A stretch of DNA of 64,000 nucleotides from Pseudomonas sp. GD03919 (lineage in GTDB: Bacteria; Pseudomonadota; Gammaproteobacteria; Pseudomonadales; Pseudomonadaceae): positions 2,046,001 to 2,110,000 of the forward strand of contig NZ_CP104582.1 in the NCBI RefSeq assembly GCF_029814935.1. Direction: 5' to 3'. Positions 27,324 through 36,924 of the stretch are shown piece by piece. Below the pieces are notes generated by a model, which searched no databases, was not told the DNA's origin, and saw only the letters and a program-made list of their open reading frames with translations. Made by a program: the position numbers and the translations under genes. Numbering within the stretch: position 1 is the first letter of the stretch; the number at the start of each line of letters is the position of its first letter.

Positions 27324-28445
27324 CTATCCGTTGTTGCGGACGATCTGGCCGTCGCGGCACATCAGGCACGCGGCGACGATGTCGTCTTCGAGGTTGAGGT
27401 GGAACTGGCCGTCCTTGTCGATGACCAGCTTGAGGAAGTCCAGCAGGTTGCGCGCGTACAGGGCGGAGGCATCCGCCGCCACCAGCGCCGCCAGGTTGGT
27501 GTGGCCGACCAGGGTCACGCCGTGCTTGATCACCACCTGATCCGCCTCGGTCAGCGGGCAGTTGCCGCCCTGTGCCGCGGCCAGGTCGATGACCACCGAA
27601 CCGGGCTTCATCTCGGTGACCGTGGCTTCATGCAGCAGGGTCGGCGCCTTGCGCCCCGGAATCAGCGCGGTGGTGATGACGATGTCGGCCTGCTTGGCGC
27701 GCTCGTGCACGGCCTTGGCCTGGCGCTCCATCCAGGACTGCGGCATCGGCCGGGCATAGCCGCCGACGCCCTGGGCGCATTCGCGCTCCTCGTCGGTCTC
27801 GAAGGGCACGTCGACGAACTTGGCGCCGAGCGATTCGATCTGCTCCTTCACCGCCGGGCGCACGTCCGAGGCCTCGATCACCGCACCCAGGCGCTTGGCC
27901 GTGGCGATGGCCTGCAGGCCGGCCACGCCGGCGCCGAGGATCAGCACGCGGGCGGCCTTCACCGTGCCGGCGGCGGTCATCAGCATCGGCATGAAGCGCG
28001 GATAGTGGTTGGCCGCCAGCATCACCGCCTTGTAGCCGGCGATATTGGCCTGGGACGACAGCACGTCGAGGCTCTGCGCGCGGGAGGTGCGCGGCGCGGC
28101 CTCCAGGGCGAAGGCGATGACGCCGCGGGCGTTGATCCGCGCGATGGTGTCGTTGCAGAACGGGTTGAGCATGCCGACCAGCACGGCGCCGGCCTTCATA
28201 TGGGCCAGTTCGGCTTCGGTCGGCGCGACCACCTTCAGCACCAGGTCGGCGGCGAAGGCGGCGGCATCGCTGCCGATGGACGCGCCGACGGCGGCATAGG
28301 CGCTGTCGGGAATGCTGGCGCTGACGCCGGCACCGGTCTGGACGGTCACCTGGTGGCCCTGGGCGACCAGTTTCTTGACGGTCTCAGGTGTCGCGGCAAC
28401 CCGCGTCTCCCCGGCGTGGGTTTCGAGAGGAACACCGATGTGCAC
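27324..28445 (-). CDS. pntAA: NAD(P) transhydrogenase, alpha subunit part 1 (NAD-binding)
   Basis: A 373-residue soluble NAD-binding subunit related to alanine dehydrogenase. It begins VHIGVPLETHAGETRVAATP and contains GAGVAGLQAIATAKRLGA (Rossmann motif near 175-190) and the RQAKAVHERAKQADIV loop. The GTG at 28445 is the start: AGGAGAA lies 6 bases upstream, and the protein then has the exact family length. The three pnt genes form one operon. Confidence 0.96.
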   Translation of the reverse strand: MHIGVPLETHAGETRVAATPETVKKLVAQGHQVTVQTGAGVSASIPDSAYAAVGASIGSDAAAFAADLVLKVVAPTEAELAHMKAGAVLVGMLNPFCNDTIARINARGVIAFALEAAPRTSRAQSLDVLSSQANIAGYKAVMLAANHYPRFMPMLMTAAGTVKAARVLILGAGVAGLQAIATAKRLGAVIEASDVRPAVKEQIESLGAKFVDVPFETDEERECAQGVGGYARPMPQSWMERQAKAVHERAKQADIVITTALIPGRKAPTLLHEATVTEMKPGSVVIDLAAAQGGNCPLTEADQVVIKHGVTLVGHTNLAALVAADASALYARNLLDFLKLVIDKDGQFHLNLEDDIVAACLMCRDGQIVRNNG

Positions 28446-28485
28446 GGGTTGTTCTCCTGTGAGGAATTTGGGTAAGCCGATTCCG

Positions 28486-28509
28486 CCGGATGCGCAGTGG
28501 CGCATCCGG
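28486..28509 (-). terminator. Stem-loop between etfA and pntAA
   Basis: Perfect 10-bp arms CCGGATGCGC and GCGCATCCGG enclose a 4-base loop, 39 bases after the etfA stop. No T-run follows on the minus strand, so termination may be partial, with some readthrough into the pnt operon. Confidence 0.5.
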
Positions 28510-28547
28510 GGGATGGCTAGGTACTTACTACCGGCGGGGGCGGGGCC

Positions 28548-29477
28548 TCAGATCAACCGTTCCAGTTCAGGCACCGCTTCAAACAGGTCGGCGACCAGGC
28601 CGTAGTCGGCCACCTGGAAGATCGGCGCCTCCTCGTCCTTGTTGATCGCCACGATCACCTTGGAGTCCTTCATGCCCGCCAGGTGCTGGATGGCACCGGA
28701 GATACCGACGGCGATATACAGCTGCGGCGCGACGATCTTGCCGGTCTGGCCGACCTGCATGTCGTTGGGCACGAAGCCGGCATCCACGGCGGCGCGCGAA
28801 GCGCCGACGGCGGCACCGAGCTTGTCGGCCAGGGCGTACAGGTGCTTGAAGTTGTCGCCGTTCTGCATGCCACGGCCACCGGAGACCACGATCTTGGCGG
28901 CGGTCAGTTCGGGGCGGTCGGACTTGGCCAGCGCCTCGCCGACGAAGGCGGAGATACCGGCGTCGCCGCCAGCGCCGACCGCTTCAACGGCAGCGGCACC
29001 GCCGCTGGCGGCCGCGGCGTCGAAACCGGTGGTACGCACGGTAATCACCTTGACGGCCGCGCTCGACTGCACGGTGGCGATGGCGTTGCCGGCGTAGATC
29101 GGGCGCTTGAAGGTGTCGGCGCTCTCGACGGCGATGATCTCGGAGATCTGATCGACGTCCAGAGCAGCGGCGACGCGCGGCAGGATGTTCTTGCCGTTGC
29201 TGGTGGCGGCAGCCAGGATGTGGCTGTAGTTCTTGCCCAGCTCGGCTACCAGCGGTGCGACGTTTTCCGGCAGCTGGTTGGCATAGGCGGCGTTGTCGGC
29301 CACCAGCACCTTGGCCACGCCGGCGATCTTGGCAGCGGTTTCGGCAGCAGCGCCACAGGCGCTACCGGCTACCAGTACGTGGATGTCGCCACCAATCTTC
29401 GCGGCAGCGGCAACGGTGTTCAGCGTGGCGGGCGCCAGAGCGGCATTGGTGTGTTCAGCGATAACCAGGATAGTCAT
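28548..29477 (-). CDS. etfA: Electron transfer flavoprotein, alpha subunit
   Basis: A 309-residue subunit with an N-terminal AANH-like domain and a C-terminal FAD domain. Signatures include [43 protein letters not shown] and [17 protein letters not shown]. It accepts electrons from acyl-CoA dehydrogenases and passes them to ETF:quinone oxidoreductase. It follows etfB with no gap (etfB stop at 29478). The acyl-CoA dehydrogenases at 9365 and 30291 are its likely donors here; ETF-QO is not encoded in the window. Confidence 0.97.
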   Translation of the reverse strand: MTILVIAEHTNAALAPATLNTVAAAAKIGGDIHVLVAGSACGAAAETAAKIAGVAKVLVADNAAYANQLPENVAPLVAELGKNYSHILAAATSNGKNILPRVAAALDVDQISEIIAVESADTFKRPIYAGNAIATVQSSAAVKVITVRTTGFDAAAASGGAAAVEAVGAGGDAGISAFVGEALAKSDRPELTAAKIVVSGGRGMQNGDNFKHLYALADKLGAAVGASRAAVDAGFVPNDMQVGQTGKIVAPQLYIAVGISGAIQHLAGMKDSKVIVAINKDEEAPIFQVADYGLVADLFEAVPELERLI

Positions 29478-30227
29478 TTAGATTACCTTCGCCTCGTTCT
29501 TCAGTTTCTCGACCAGTTCAGCCACGGACTTGACCTTGATGCCAGCGCTGCGAGCAGCCGGCGCTTCGACTTTCAGGGTCTTGACGGTGGAGGCGGTGGA
29601 AACGCCCAGGGCGTCCGGGGTAACGGTTTCCAGCGGCTTCTTCTTGGCCTTCATGATGTTCGGCAGCGACGCGTAACGCGGCTCGTTCAGGCGCAGGTCG
29701 GTGGTGACGATCGCCGGCAGGTTCAGCGCAACGGTCTGCAGACCGCCATCGATCTCACGGGTGACCTTGACCTTGTCGCCGGCCACCTCCACCTTGGAGG
29801 CGAAGGTGCCCTGGCCGAAACCGGTCAGCGCGCCGAGCATCTGACCGGTCTGGTTGTTGTCGCTGTCGATGGCCTGCTTGCCCATGATCACCAGCTGCGG
29901 CTGCTCCTTGTCGACCACCGCCTTGAGCAGTTTGGCCACGGCCAGGGAATTCAGCTCGTCATTGGACTCGACCAGGATGGCACGGTCGGCACCCAGAGCC
30001 AGCGCGGTACGCAGTTGCTCCTGGGCGGTAGCCGGGCCGATGGAGACGACGACGATTTCGCTCGCCACGCCTTTCTCCTTCAGGCGTACGGCTTCTTCCA
30101 CGGCGATTTCGCAGAAGGGGTTCATCGACATCTTGACGTTGGCGAGGTCGACGCCGCTGTTGTCCGCCTTGACGCGAACCTTGACGTTGTAGTCGACCAC
30201 GCGCTTCACAGTGGCTAGTACTTTCAT
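29478..30227 (-). CDS. etfB: Electron transfer flavoprotein, beta subunit
   Basis: A 249-residue subunit with the family sequences [20 protein letters not shown] at the start, the AMP-binding region [12 protein letters not shown] and the recognition-loop segment [20 protein letters not shown] near 190-210. It pairs with EtfA. Most Pseudomonas carry one etfBA pair as a housekeeping locus, so its presence beside a P450 cluster is noteworthy. Confidence 0.97.
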   Translation of the reverse strand: MKVLATVKRVVDYNVKVRVKADNSGVDLANVKMSMNPFCEIAVEEAVRLKEKGVASEIVVVSIGPATAQEQLRTALALGADRAILVESNDELNSLAVAKLLKAVVDKEQPQLVIMGKQAIDSDNNQTGQMLGALTGFGQGTFASKVEVAGDKVKVTREIDGGLQTVALNLPAIVTTDLRLNEPRYASLPNIMKAKKKPLETVTPDALGVSTASTVKTLKVEAPAARSAGIKVKSVAELVEKLKNEAKVI

Positions 30228-30249
30228 GAGCTGCCCTTCAGGTCAGGAT

Positions 30250-30281
30250 AAAAAAGGGCAGGGCCACGGGGGCACCTGCCC
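30250..30281 (-). terminator. Rho-independent terminator of the isobutyryl-CoA operon
   Basis: On the minus strand, GGGCAGG and CCTGCCC arms, with an inner GCC/GGC pairing, are followed directly by six T residues. It lies 9 bases after the stop of the acyl-CoA dehydrogenase gene and ends the operon before etfB. Confidence 0.88.
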
Positions 30282-30290
30282 ACAAAAGAG

Positions 30291-31442
30291 TCATGGGTTG
30301 TAGTGAGCCAACTCACGGGCGATCAGCAGGCGCTGGATCTCACTGGAACCTTCGTAAATCTGGGTGATGCGGGCATCGCGGTAGTACTTCTCCACCGGGT
30401 AGTCCTCCAAGTAGCCGTAGCCACCGTGGATCTGCACAGCGTGGGAGCAAACGCGCTCGGCCATTTCCGAGGCGAACAGCTTGGCCTGCGAGGCTTCCGA
30501 CAGGCATGGGTGAGCGGCGCTCTTCAGCCGTGCCGCGTGGAGAACCAGCAGCCGTGTGGCGTTGAGCTGGGTGTGCATGTCGGCGAGCATGTTGGCCACG
30601 CTCTGGTGCTCGATGATCGGTTTGCCGAACTGGATGCGTTCCCGGGCATAGCCCAACGCTGCCTCAAAGGCCGCACGGGCGATGCCCAACGCCTGGGCGG
30701 CAATGCCGATGCGGCCGCCTTCGAGGTTGGAGAGGGCAATGGCCAGGCCCTTGCCGCGCTCACCGAGCATATTGGCTGCTGGAATCACGCAGTTGCTCAA
30801 GGTGACCGCGCAGGTATCCGAGGCCCTGATGCCCATCTTGTGTTCGCTGCGGTCGACCACGAAACCGGGGTTGTCGGTGGGTATCAGGAAGGCCGACAGC
30901 CCCTTCTTACCCAGCTCCGGGTCGGTGACCGCGAAGACGATGGCCAGTTTGGCGCGCTTGCCGTTGCTGACGAACTGTTTGGCGCCGTTGAGTACCCAGT
31001 GATCGCCATTCCATTCGGCGCGGGTGCGCAGGTTGTTGGCCTCAGAGCCGGCGTGCGGTTCGGTCAGGCAGAAGCAGCCGATGGCCTGGCCACTGGCCAG
31101 GCTTGGCAGCCATTCTTCCTTCTGTGCCTGGCTGCCATAGCGCAGGATTGGCCCGCAGCCGACCGAATTGTGGATGCTCATCAGTGCACCGAGCGCACCA
31201 TCACCAGCGGAAATTTCTTCCACTGCCAGCGCATAAGCGACGTAGTCGATGTAAGTACCGCCCCACTCCTCGGGGACGACCATACCGAGCAGACCCAGCT
31301 CGCCCATCTGCGTCACCAGGGCGTCATCGATCCAGCCGGCCTTTTCCCATTCCTGGGCTTTGGGCGCGATCTCGCGATGGGCGAAATCGCGAGCCATGTC
31401 GCGGATCATGCGTTGCTCTTCGCTCAGTTCGAGGTCGTGCAT
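30291..31442 (-). CDS. Isobutyryl-CoA (short branched-chain) acyl-CoA dehydrogenase
   Basis: A 383-residue acyl-CoA dehydrogenase with [15 protein letters not shown] (FAD contact), the C-terminal [33 protein letters not shown] and the catalytic glutamate expected in the YEGSSE region. The start at 31442 ([10 protein letters not shown]) is the family start; the longer frame has no support. Its neighbours encode all later steps of valine breakdown, so methacrylyl-CoA formation from isobutyryl-CoA is the likely reaction. The gene order is like P. aeruginosa PA0743-PA0747. Confidence 0.9.
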   Translation of the reverse strand: MHDLELSEEQRMIRDMARDFAHREIAPKAQEWEKAGWIDDALVTQMGELGLLGMVVPEEWGGTYIDYVAYALAVEEISAGDGALGALMSIHNSVGCGPILRYGSQAQKEEWLPSLASGQAIGCFCLTEPHAGSEANNLRTRAEWNGDHWVLNGAKQFVSNGKRAKLAIVFAVTDPELGKKGLSAFLIPTDNPGFVVDRSEHKMGIRASDTCAVTLSNCVIPAANMLGERGKGLAIALSNLEGGRIGIAAQALGIARAAFEAALGYARERIQFGKPIIEHQSVANMLADMHTQLNATRLLVLHAARLKSAAHPCLSEASQAKLFASEMAERVCSHAVQIHGGYGYLEDYPVEKYYRDARITQIYEGSSEIQRLLIARELAHYNP

Positions 31443-31470
31443 CGGTCTCTCTCTTGTTCTGGAGCGCGGT

Positions 31471-32553
31471 TCAGGCGCTACGTTGTGCCTTGGTCGGTTG
31501 GAAGCCGTTGAAGAATTCACTCACACGCTTGTTTTCGAGCTGCTCCAGAGTCGGTGGATTCCAGCGCGGCGACTTGTCCTTGTCGACGATCAGTGCGCGC
31601 ACGCCTTCCATGAGGTCGCCCTTGGCGAACCACTGCCGGTCGAGGTGCAGTTCCAGCTCGAAGCAGTTGGCCAGGGACAACGTGCGGCCGCGGCGCAGCA
31701 ACTCCAGGGTGACGCTCATCGCCAGTGGCGAGCGGCTGTCGAGCAGCTTGACGGTCTGCTCGGCCCAGTCCTGGTACTCGGGACGGCTTTCCGCCTGTAG
31801 CGAGGCGCGGATGGCCGGTAGATCGGGCAAGGCGAAGTGCTCGTCGATGGCCGGACGCAAAGCCTTGAGTTCGGCCCCCGTCAGCCTATTGCTCGCCAGG
31901 GTGGCGAGCAGGCTACTCAGGGATTCGTGCGGGTGGCCGGTCCACGTCATGTGGTCCAGGCAGCGCTCGAACTCGGCGAGCTGCTCGCTGGGCAGGCACC
32001 AGTCGGCCAGCCGTGCGTACAGTGCATCCGTGGCGCGGACCTGAATGCCGGTGATGCCGAGGTAGAAGCCCAGCTCACCTGGCAGACGTGGCAGGAAATA
32101 GCTGCCGCCGACATCTGGGAAATAGCCGATGCCGGTTTCCGGCATGCCCATCTTCACCCGCTCGGTGACCACTCGTAGTGCTGCACCCTGGACCAGGCCC
32201 ATGCCGCCGCCGAGGACGAAGCCGTCCATCAGTGCGACTATGGGTTTGGGGTAGTCGTGGATGTACTGGTCGAGGGCGTATTCTTCCTCGAAGAAGATGT
32301 GGTGCAGGTCGTCGCCGGCCCGGTAGCTGTCATACAGCGCGCGGATGTCTCCGCCGGCGCAAAAGGCCTTTTCGCCGTTGGCGCGCAGGACCACGGCGAG
32401 GATCGTGGGGTCGTCCTCCCAGGCCTGCAGCTGTTGCCACAGGATGCGGATCATCGGCAGGGTCAGCGCATTCAGACCGGCCGGGCGATTCAGCGTCAGG
32501 TGGCCGACACGGTTGCGTGCTTCGGCCAGTACGGGCGCTTCGGCGTCGCTCAT
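31471..32553 (-). CDS. 3-hydroxyisobutyryl-CoA hydrolase
   Basis: A 360-residue member of the crotonase fold of the HIBCH type, longer than an ordinary enoyl-CoA hydratase. It shows [23 protein letters not shown] and [20 protein letters not shown] (catalytic Glu and Asp), and the typical C-terminal [18 protein letters not shown]. It hydrolyses 3-hydroxyisobutyryl-CoA to the free acid in valine catabolism. It ends 28 bases before the acyl-CoA dehydrogenase start and begins 2 bases after the mmsB-type gene. Confidence 0.92.
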   Translation of the reverse strand: MSDAEAPVLAEARNRVGHLTLNRPAGLNALTLPMIRILWQQLQAWEDDPTILAVVLRANGEKAFCAGGDIRALYDSYRAGDDLHHIFFEEEYALDQYIHDYPKPIVALMDGFVLGGGMGLVQGAALRVVTERVKMGMPETGIGYFPDVGGSYFLPRLPGELGFYLGITGIQVRATDALYARLADWCLPSEQLAEFERCLDHMTWTGHPHESLSSLLATLASNRLTGAELKALRPAIDEHFALPDLPAIRASLQAESRPEYQDWAEQTVKLLDSRSPLAMSVTLELLRRGRTLSLANCFELELHLDRQWFAKGDLMEGVRALIVDKDKSPRWNPPTLEQLENKRVSEFFNGFQPTKAQRSA

Positions 32554-32555
32554 GC

Positions 32556-33449
32556 TCAGTCCTCTTGCTTGCGATACAGGTTGATGATGGCGGAGAAGTC
32601 CAGAGTGCCGTTGCCCTGCAGGCTGAAGGCCTGGTAGAGCTGCTGCGCCGCTGCGCCGAGCAGTACCGGCTGACGCGCCTGCTTGGCCGCCTCGGTGGCC
32701 AGGCCCAGGTCCTTGAGCATCAGGTCGGTGCCGAAGCCGCCGCTATAGCCGCGTGCGGATGGCACGTTGTCCATCACCCCGGGGAAGGGGTTGTAGGTGT
32801 CCGAACTCCAGCAGCGGCCGCTGGAGGTGTTGATCACGCCGGCCAGAACCGTGGCATCCATGCCCAGGGATACGCCGAGGGCCATGGCTTCGGCCACGCC
32901 GATCATCGAGATGCCGAGCAGCATGTTGTTGGCGACCTTGGCCACCTGGCCGTTGCCGGCGCCACCGCAGTGCACGATGTTCTTGCCCATGGCGGCAAGA
33001 ATCGGCTGGGCATGCTCGAAGGCGCTGGGTGCGCCACCGACCATGAAGGTCAGGGTGCCGGCCGCTGCGCCGCCGGTACCGCCGGATACCGGCGCATCGA
33101 GCATCGGGTTGCCTTGTGCGAGAGCGGCCCTGGCCACTTCGCGGGCACTGAGTGGGTCGATGGTCGAGGAGTCGATCAACAGCACACCGGGGCGGACGTT
33201 GGCCAGCAGGCCGTCTTCGCCGAGGTACACGCTCTTCACATGGGCCGCCGCCGGCAGCATGGTGATGATCACCTCGACATCGGCCCGGGCCAACTCGGAG
33301 GGGGACGCTGCCGCTGCCGCACCCGCCTCGACCAGGCTGGCGACAGCCGTGTCGGAAAGGTCGAAGACGCTCAGCTTGTGGCCGGCCTTGAGCAGGTTGT
33401 GGGCCATGGGCGCACCCATGTTGCCGAGCCCGAGAAAACCGATATGCAT
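32556..33449 (-). CDS. mmsB: 3-hydroxyisobutyrate dehydrogenase family enzyme
   Basis: A 297-residue beta-hydroxyacid dehydrogenase. The NAD motif GLGNMG is at 7-12, the substrate motif DAPVSGGTGGA around 118-128, and the catalytic lysine is K171 in GQVAKVANNMLL. In this operon it should oxidise 3-hydroxyisobutyrate to methylmalonate semialdehyde. The P. aeruginosa protein in the same position (PA0743) was reported to be an NAD-dependent L-serine dehydrogenase, so broader activity is possible. Confidence 0.9.
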   Translation of the reverse strand: MHIGFLGLGNMGAPMAHNLLKAGHKLSVFDLSDTAVASLVEAGAAAAASPSELARADVEVIITMLPAAAHVKSVYLGEDGLLANVRPGVLLIDSSTIDPLSAREVARAALAQGNPMLDAPVSGGTGGAAAGTLTFMVGGAPSAFEHAQPILAAMGKNIVHCGGAGNGQVAKVANNMLLGISMIGVAEAMALGVSLGMDATVLAGVINTSSGRCWSSDTYNPFPGVMDNVPSARGYSGGFGTDLMLKDLGLATEAAKQARQPVLLGAAAQQLYQAFSLQGNGTLDFSAIINLYRKQED

Positions 33450-33476
33450 GGTGGAAACCTCTTGTTCTTGTAGGGG

Positions 33477-34250
33477 TCAGCGATGTTTGAACTGTGCTGG
33501 CCGTTTCTCGACGAAGGCGGCCATGCCTTCCTTCTGGTCGGCAGTGGCGAAGATCGCGTGGAACACCCGCCGCTCGAAGCGCAGACCTTCGCTGAGGCTG
33601 CCCTCGAAGGCGCGGTTGATGCTTTCCTTGACCATGACGGTGGCGGTCAGCGACTTGGCCGCAATACCTTGGGCGACCTTGAGGGTTTCCTCCAGCAACT
33701 GGTCGAGCGGGAAGACACGGGCGACCAGGCCGGCGCGCTCGGCTTCCTCGGCGCTGAGCTGGCGGCCGGTCAGGCACAGTTCCATGGCCTTGGCCTTGCC
33801 CAGGGCATGGGTCAGGCGTTGGGTGCCACCGATTGCCGGCAGCACGCCGAGGGTGATTTCCGGCAGGCCGAAGCGCGCGTTGTCGGCGGCGTAGATGAAG
33901 TCGCACATCAGCGCCAGTTCGCAGCCGCCGCCCAGGGCATAGCCGGCTACCGCGGCGATGATCGGCTTGCGCCGGTTGCCGATACGGTCGGCACTGGCGA
34001 AGAAGTCGTCGAGGTAGATCTGCGGAAAGGTCAGCTCAGCCATTTCCTTGATGTCGGCGCCAGCGGCGAAGGCCTTGGGCGAGCCGGCGATGACGATACA
34101 GCCGATGGCCGGGTCGGCCTCCAGACGGTCGAGCACCTGGTTGAGCTCGTCGATCAACTGGCTGTTTAGCGCGTTGAGTGCCTTGGGCCGGTTCAGGGTG
34201 ATCAACCCCACGCGATCCTGAATATCGAGCAGCAATGTTTCGAATGCCAT
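33477..34250 (-). CDS. Enoyl-CoA hydratase
   Basis: A 257-residue crotonase. The oxyanion-hole sequences are [11 protein letters not shown] and [15 protein letters not shown], and the two catalytic glutamates are expected in GGGCELAL and [10 protein letters not shown]. It hydrates an enoyl-CoA, here most likely methacrylyl-CoA. It lies in the middle of the valine-type operon, 27 bases before the mmsB-type gene. Confidence 0.93.
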   Translation of the reverse strand: MAFETLLLDIQDRVGLITLNRPKALNALNSQLIDELNQVLDRLEADPAIGCIVIAGSPKAFAAGADIKEMAELTFPQIYLDDFFASADRIGNRRKPIIAAVAGYALGGGCELALMCDFIYAADNARFGLPEITLGVLPAIGGTQRLTHALGKAKAMELCLTGRQLSAEEAERAGLVARVFPLDQLLEETLKVAQGIAAKSLTATVMVKESINRAFEGSLSEGLRFERRVFHAIFATADQKEGMAAFVEKRPAQFKHR

Positions 34251-34270
34251 GTTTGCGCCTCCTGGAAAGA

Positions 34271-34293
34271 GGCCGGCGCTCCAGATGCCGGCC
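34271..34293 (-). promoter_or_regulatory. Intercistronic stem-loop between mmsA and the enoyl-CoA hydratase gene
   Basis: GGCCGGC and GCCGGCC arms enclose a 9-base loop on the minus strand, 8 bases after the mmsA stop, with a short T-rich stretch after it. It probably attenuates transcription or protects the mmsA message. Confidence 0.5.
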
Positions 34294-34301
34294 TTGCTGG
34301 A

Positions 34302-35825
34302 TTACTTCAGGGTGATGGTGGTGTTCACCGGCCCACCGACTTCATCCTCGTCGAACCAGCGCTGGGTGATGGTCTTGGTCTGGGTGTAGAACAGGATCAC
34401 CTGCTTGCCGTAGGGGCCGAGGTCGCCCAGCTTGGAGGCGCGCGAACCGGAGAAGGAGAACAGCGGTACCGGCACCGGGATCGGTACGTTGATGCCGACC
34501 TGGCCGACGTCGATCTCTTCCTGGAAGTGGCGGGCCGCCGCGCCGGAACGGGTGAACAGGGCGGTGCCGTTACCGTTGGGGTTGGCGTTGATCAGCTCGA
34601 TGGCGTCGTCCAGGGTCGCGGCATTGAGGATGCACAGCACCGGGCCGAAGATTTCTTCGCGGTAGACGGTCATCTCGGTGGTGACGTCGGTGAAGATGGT
34701 CGGGCCGACGAAGTTGCCTTTCTCGTAGCCGGCGACCTGCGGGTTACGACCGTCGAGCACCAGGCGCGCGCCTTCCGCTTCGCCCTTGGCGATCAGGCCG
34801 CTGATGCGATCCAGCGCAGCGCAGGACACCACCGGGCCGACGTCCGCACCGGCTTCGCTACCGCCGCTGATTTTCAGGGTCTTGGCCTTTTCGATCAGCT
34901 CCGGCAGCCACTGTTGAGCTTCACCGACCAGGATCACCACCGGCAGTGCCATGCAACGCTGGCCGGCGGCACCGAAGGAGGCGCCGAGCAGGTTGTTCAG
35001 GGTCTGCTGCCTGTTGGCGTCGGGCAGCACGATGGCGTGGTTCTTCGCGCCCATCATGCACTGTGCGCGTTTGCCGTTGGCGGTGGCACGGTTGTAGACG
35101 TGGGTGCCGACCTTGGTCGAACCGACGAAGGACACGGCCTTGATATCCGGGTGATCGCAGATCAGGTTGACCGCCTCGACACCGCCGTGGATGACGTTGA
35201 GCACGCCCGGCGGCACGCCGGCTTCCAGGGCCAGTTCGACCAGGCGCATGGTGACCATCGGATCCTGCTCGGAAGGCTTGAGGACGAAGGTGTTGCCAGT
35301 GGCGATGGCCATCGGGAACATCCACAGCGGGATCATCGCCGGGAAGTTGAATGGGGTGATGCCGGCGCACACGCCCAGCGGTTGCAGCAGGGTGTAGGTG
35401 TCGACGCCGTTGGCCACGTTGTTGGCCAGCTCGCCCAGCTGCAGGTTGCCGATGCTGGCGGCATGCTCGACCACTTCCAGACCACGGAACACGTCGCCCT
35501 CGGCATCCGGCAGGGTCTTGCCCTGCTCGGCGGTGAGGATGGCGGCCAGCTCCTTGATGTTTTCACGTATCAGTTGCTGGTACTTGAGGAAGATCCGTGC
35601 GCGGGCACCGATCGGCGTCTTGCGCCAGGTCTTGAAGGCTTCCTTGGCGCTGGCCACGGCGGCGTTCATTTCCTCGTCTGTGGCGAAGGGCACACGGGCC
35701 AGCACTTCCTGGGTGGCCGGGTTGATTACCTCGCGCCACTGGGTGGTTTTCGACTCGACGAACTCGCCACCGATCAGCAGCTTGACGGTGGGAATGGCAG
35801 TCTGGGTATTGGTTTGCGCGGTCAT
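34302..35825 (-). CDS. mmsA: Methylmalonate-semialdehyde dehydrogenase (CoA-acylating)
   Basis: A 507-residue aldehyde dehydrogenase of the MmsA group. The nucleophile is C291 in [10 protein letters not shown]; the NAD-site sequences [16 protein letters not shown] and SFVGSTKVG are typical of the CoA-dependent subfamily, as is the absence of the usual glutamate general base region. It converts methylmalonate semialdehyde, or malonate semialdehyde, to propionyl-CoA or acetyl-CoA. It is the first gene of the operon, divergent from a LysR-type regulator. Confidence 0.95.
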   Translation of the reverse strand: MTAQTNTQTAIPTVKLLIGGEFVESKTTQWREVINPATQEVLARVPFATDEEMNAAVASAKEAFKTWRKTPIGARARIFLKYQQLIRENIKELAAILTAEQGKTLPDAEGDVFRGLEVVEHAASIGNLQLGELANNVANGVDTYTLLQPLGVCAGITPFNFPAMIPLWMFPMAIATGNTFVLKPSEQDPMVTMRLVELALEAGVPPGVLNVIHGGVEAVNLICDHPDIKAVSFVGSTKVGTHVYNRATANGKRAQCMMGAKNHAIVLPDANRQQTLNNLLGASFGAAGQRCMALPVVILVGEAQQWLPELIEKAKTLKISGGSEAGADVGPVVSCAALDRISGLIAKGEAEGARLVLDGRNPQVAGYEKGNFVGPTIFTDVTTEMTVYREEIFGPVLCILNAATLDDAIELINANPNGNGTALFTRSGAAARHFQEEIDVGQVGINVPIPVPVPLFSFSGSRASKLGDLGPYGKQVILFYTQTKTITQRWFDEDEVGGPVNTTITLK

Positions 35826-35912
35826 TGTCGGTGGCTCCAGCCTTTTTGAGAGCGGGTATGGAGGGCGTCGGCTTTGAAACCCTTGCGGCGATCTTATCAG
35901 TGCATTTTTTAT

Positions 35913-35941
35913 GTATCAATAAATACCTTATGCATTGATAC
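35913..35941. promoter_or_regulatory. 29-bp dyad between mmsA and the LysR gene
   Basis: Perfect 8-bp arms GTATCAAT and ATTGATAC are separated by 13 bases, centred in the 149-bp divergent intergenic region. This is the size and place expected for a LysR-type regulator binding site. The DNA around it is markedly AT-rich and probably holds both promoters. Confidence 0.6.
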
Positions 35942-35974
35942 TATATGGGTTTTCATGAGGGGCGGAGCTGCTTG

Positions 35975-36880
35975 ATGGATTGGGACAACCTGCGCTATTT
36001 CCTCGAGCTTTCCCGTGCTGGCAGGCTTACCTCCGCTGCCAATCGGCTGGGCGTCAATTACACTACGGTGGCGCGCCGCGTGCAGGCGTTGGAGAAGAGC
36101 CTGGATGCTCAGTTGTTCCTGCGCAGTACGGTAGGATACAGCCTGACCGAAGCAGGGCGGAGTTTGCTGTCGCAGGTCGAAGAGATGGAGAGCACCTTCT
36201 CGATCATCGAGAAGACCCGTGAGGATCGACAGGAGAGCCTGTCCGGCCACGTGCGCATTGGGGCGACAGAAGGCTATGGTTCGCTGATGCTGGCCCCACA
36301 GTTGGCGCAGTTCGCCAGTGGGCATCCGAACCTGAGTATCGACTTGCTGGCGGTGCCGCGCACGGTCCACCTGTCGCGCCGCGAGGCGGACATCGTGATA
36401 GCTCTGGAGCGCCCGGAGCGTGGGCCGTTCATCATTACCAAACTGACCGACTACGTGCTCAAGCTGTATGCCTCGGCCGGTTATCTGGAGCGTCATCCCC
36501 CGATCCGTGGCAAGGACGATCTACGCGGGCACGGCTTCGTCGGCTATGTAGACGACCTGCTCTACAGCAGGGAGTTGTCCTGCCTCGACGAGATTGGCAA
36601 GCCTCGGTGCATTGCGCTACGCAGCACCAGCATCCTTGCCCAGCAACAGGCCGCTGCCGCAGGTGCCGGCATCGCCATCCTGCCAGCTTTCTCCGCCGCT
36701 GCAGACGCGCGCCTGCGATGCGTTCTGGGTGAGCAGGTCGAATTTACCCGGACATTCTGGATGCTGATGCCAATGGAACTTGAGGGCATTGCCCGGATGA
36801 AGGCGACATGGAATTTCTTGCGGGAAATGGCGGTGGAGAATCAGGCTCTCTTGCTCGGAGTGTTGGACAGTGGGGAATAA
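35975..36880 (+). CDS. LysR-family transcriptional regulator
   Basis: A 301-residue regulator with an N-terminal winged helix (MDWDNLRYFLELSRAGRLTSAANRLGV..., residues 1-60) and a periplasmic-binding-protein-like effector domain. It is divergent from mmsA and the 29-bp dyad lies between them, so it probably controls the isobutyryl-CoA operon and itself. The ATG at 35975 has GGAG 7 bases upstream. Its stop is only 44 bases from the 3' end of the ICE relaxase gene. Confidence 0.92.
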   Translation: MDWDNLRYFLELSRAGRLTSAANRLGVNYTTVARRVQALEKSLDAQLFLRSTVGYSLTEAGRSLLSQVEEMESTFSIIEKTREDRQESLSGHVRIGATEGYGSLMLAPQLAQFASGHPNLSIDLLAVPRTVHLSRREADIVIALERPERGPFIITKLTDYVLKLYASAGYLERHPPIRGKDDLRGHGFVGYVDDLLYSRELSCLDEIGKPRCIALRSTSILAQQQAAAAGAGIAILPAFSAAADARLRCVLGEQVEFTRTFWMLMPMELEGIARMKATWNFLREMAVENQALLLGVLDSGE

Positions 36881-36924
36881 TGACCTCACGAACTACCTCT
36901 TGCGGAGCGCTTTGCTTGAAGCGG

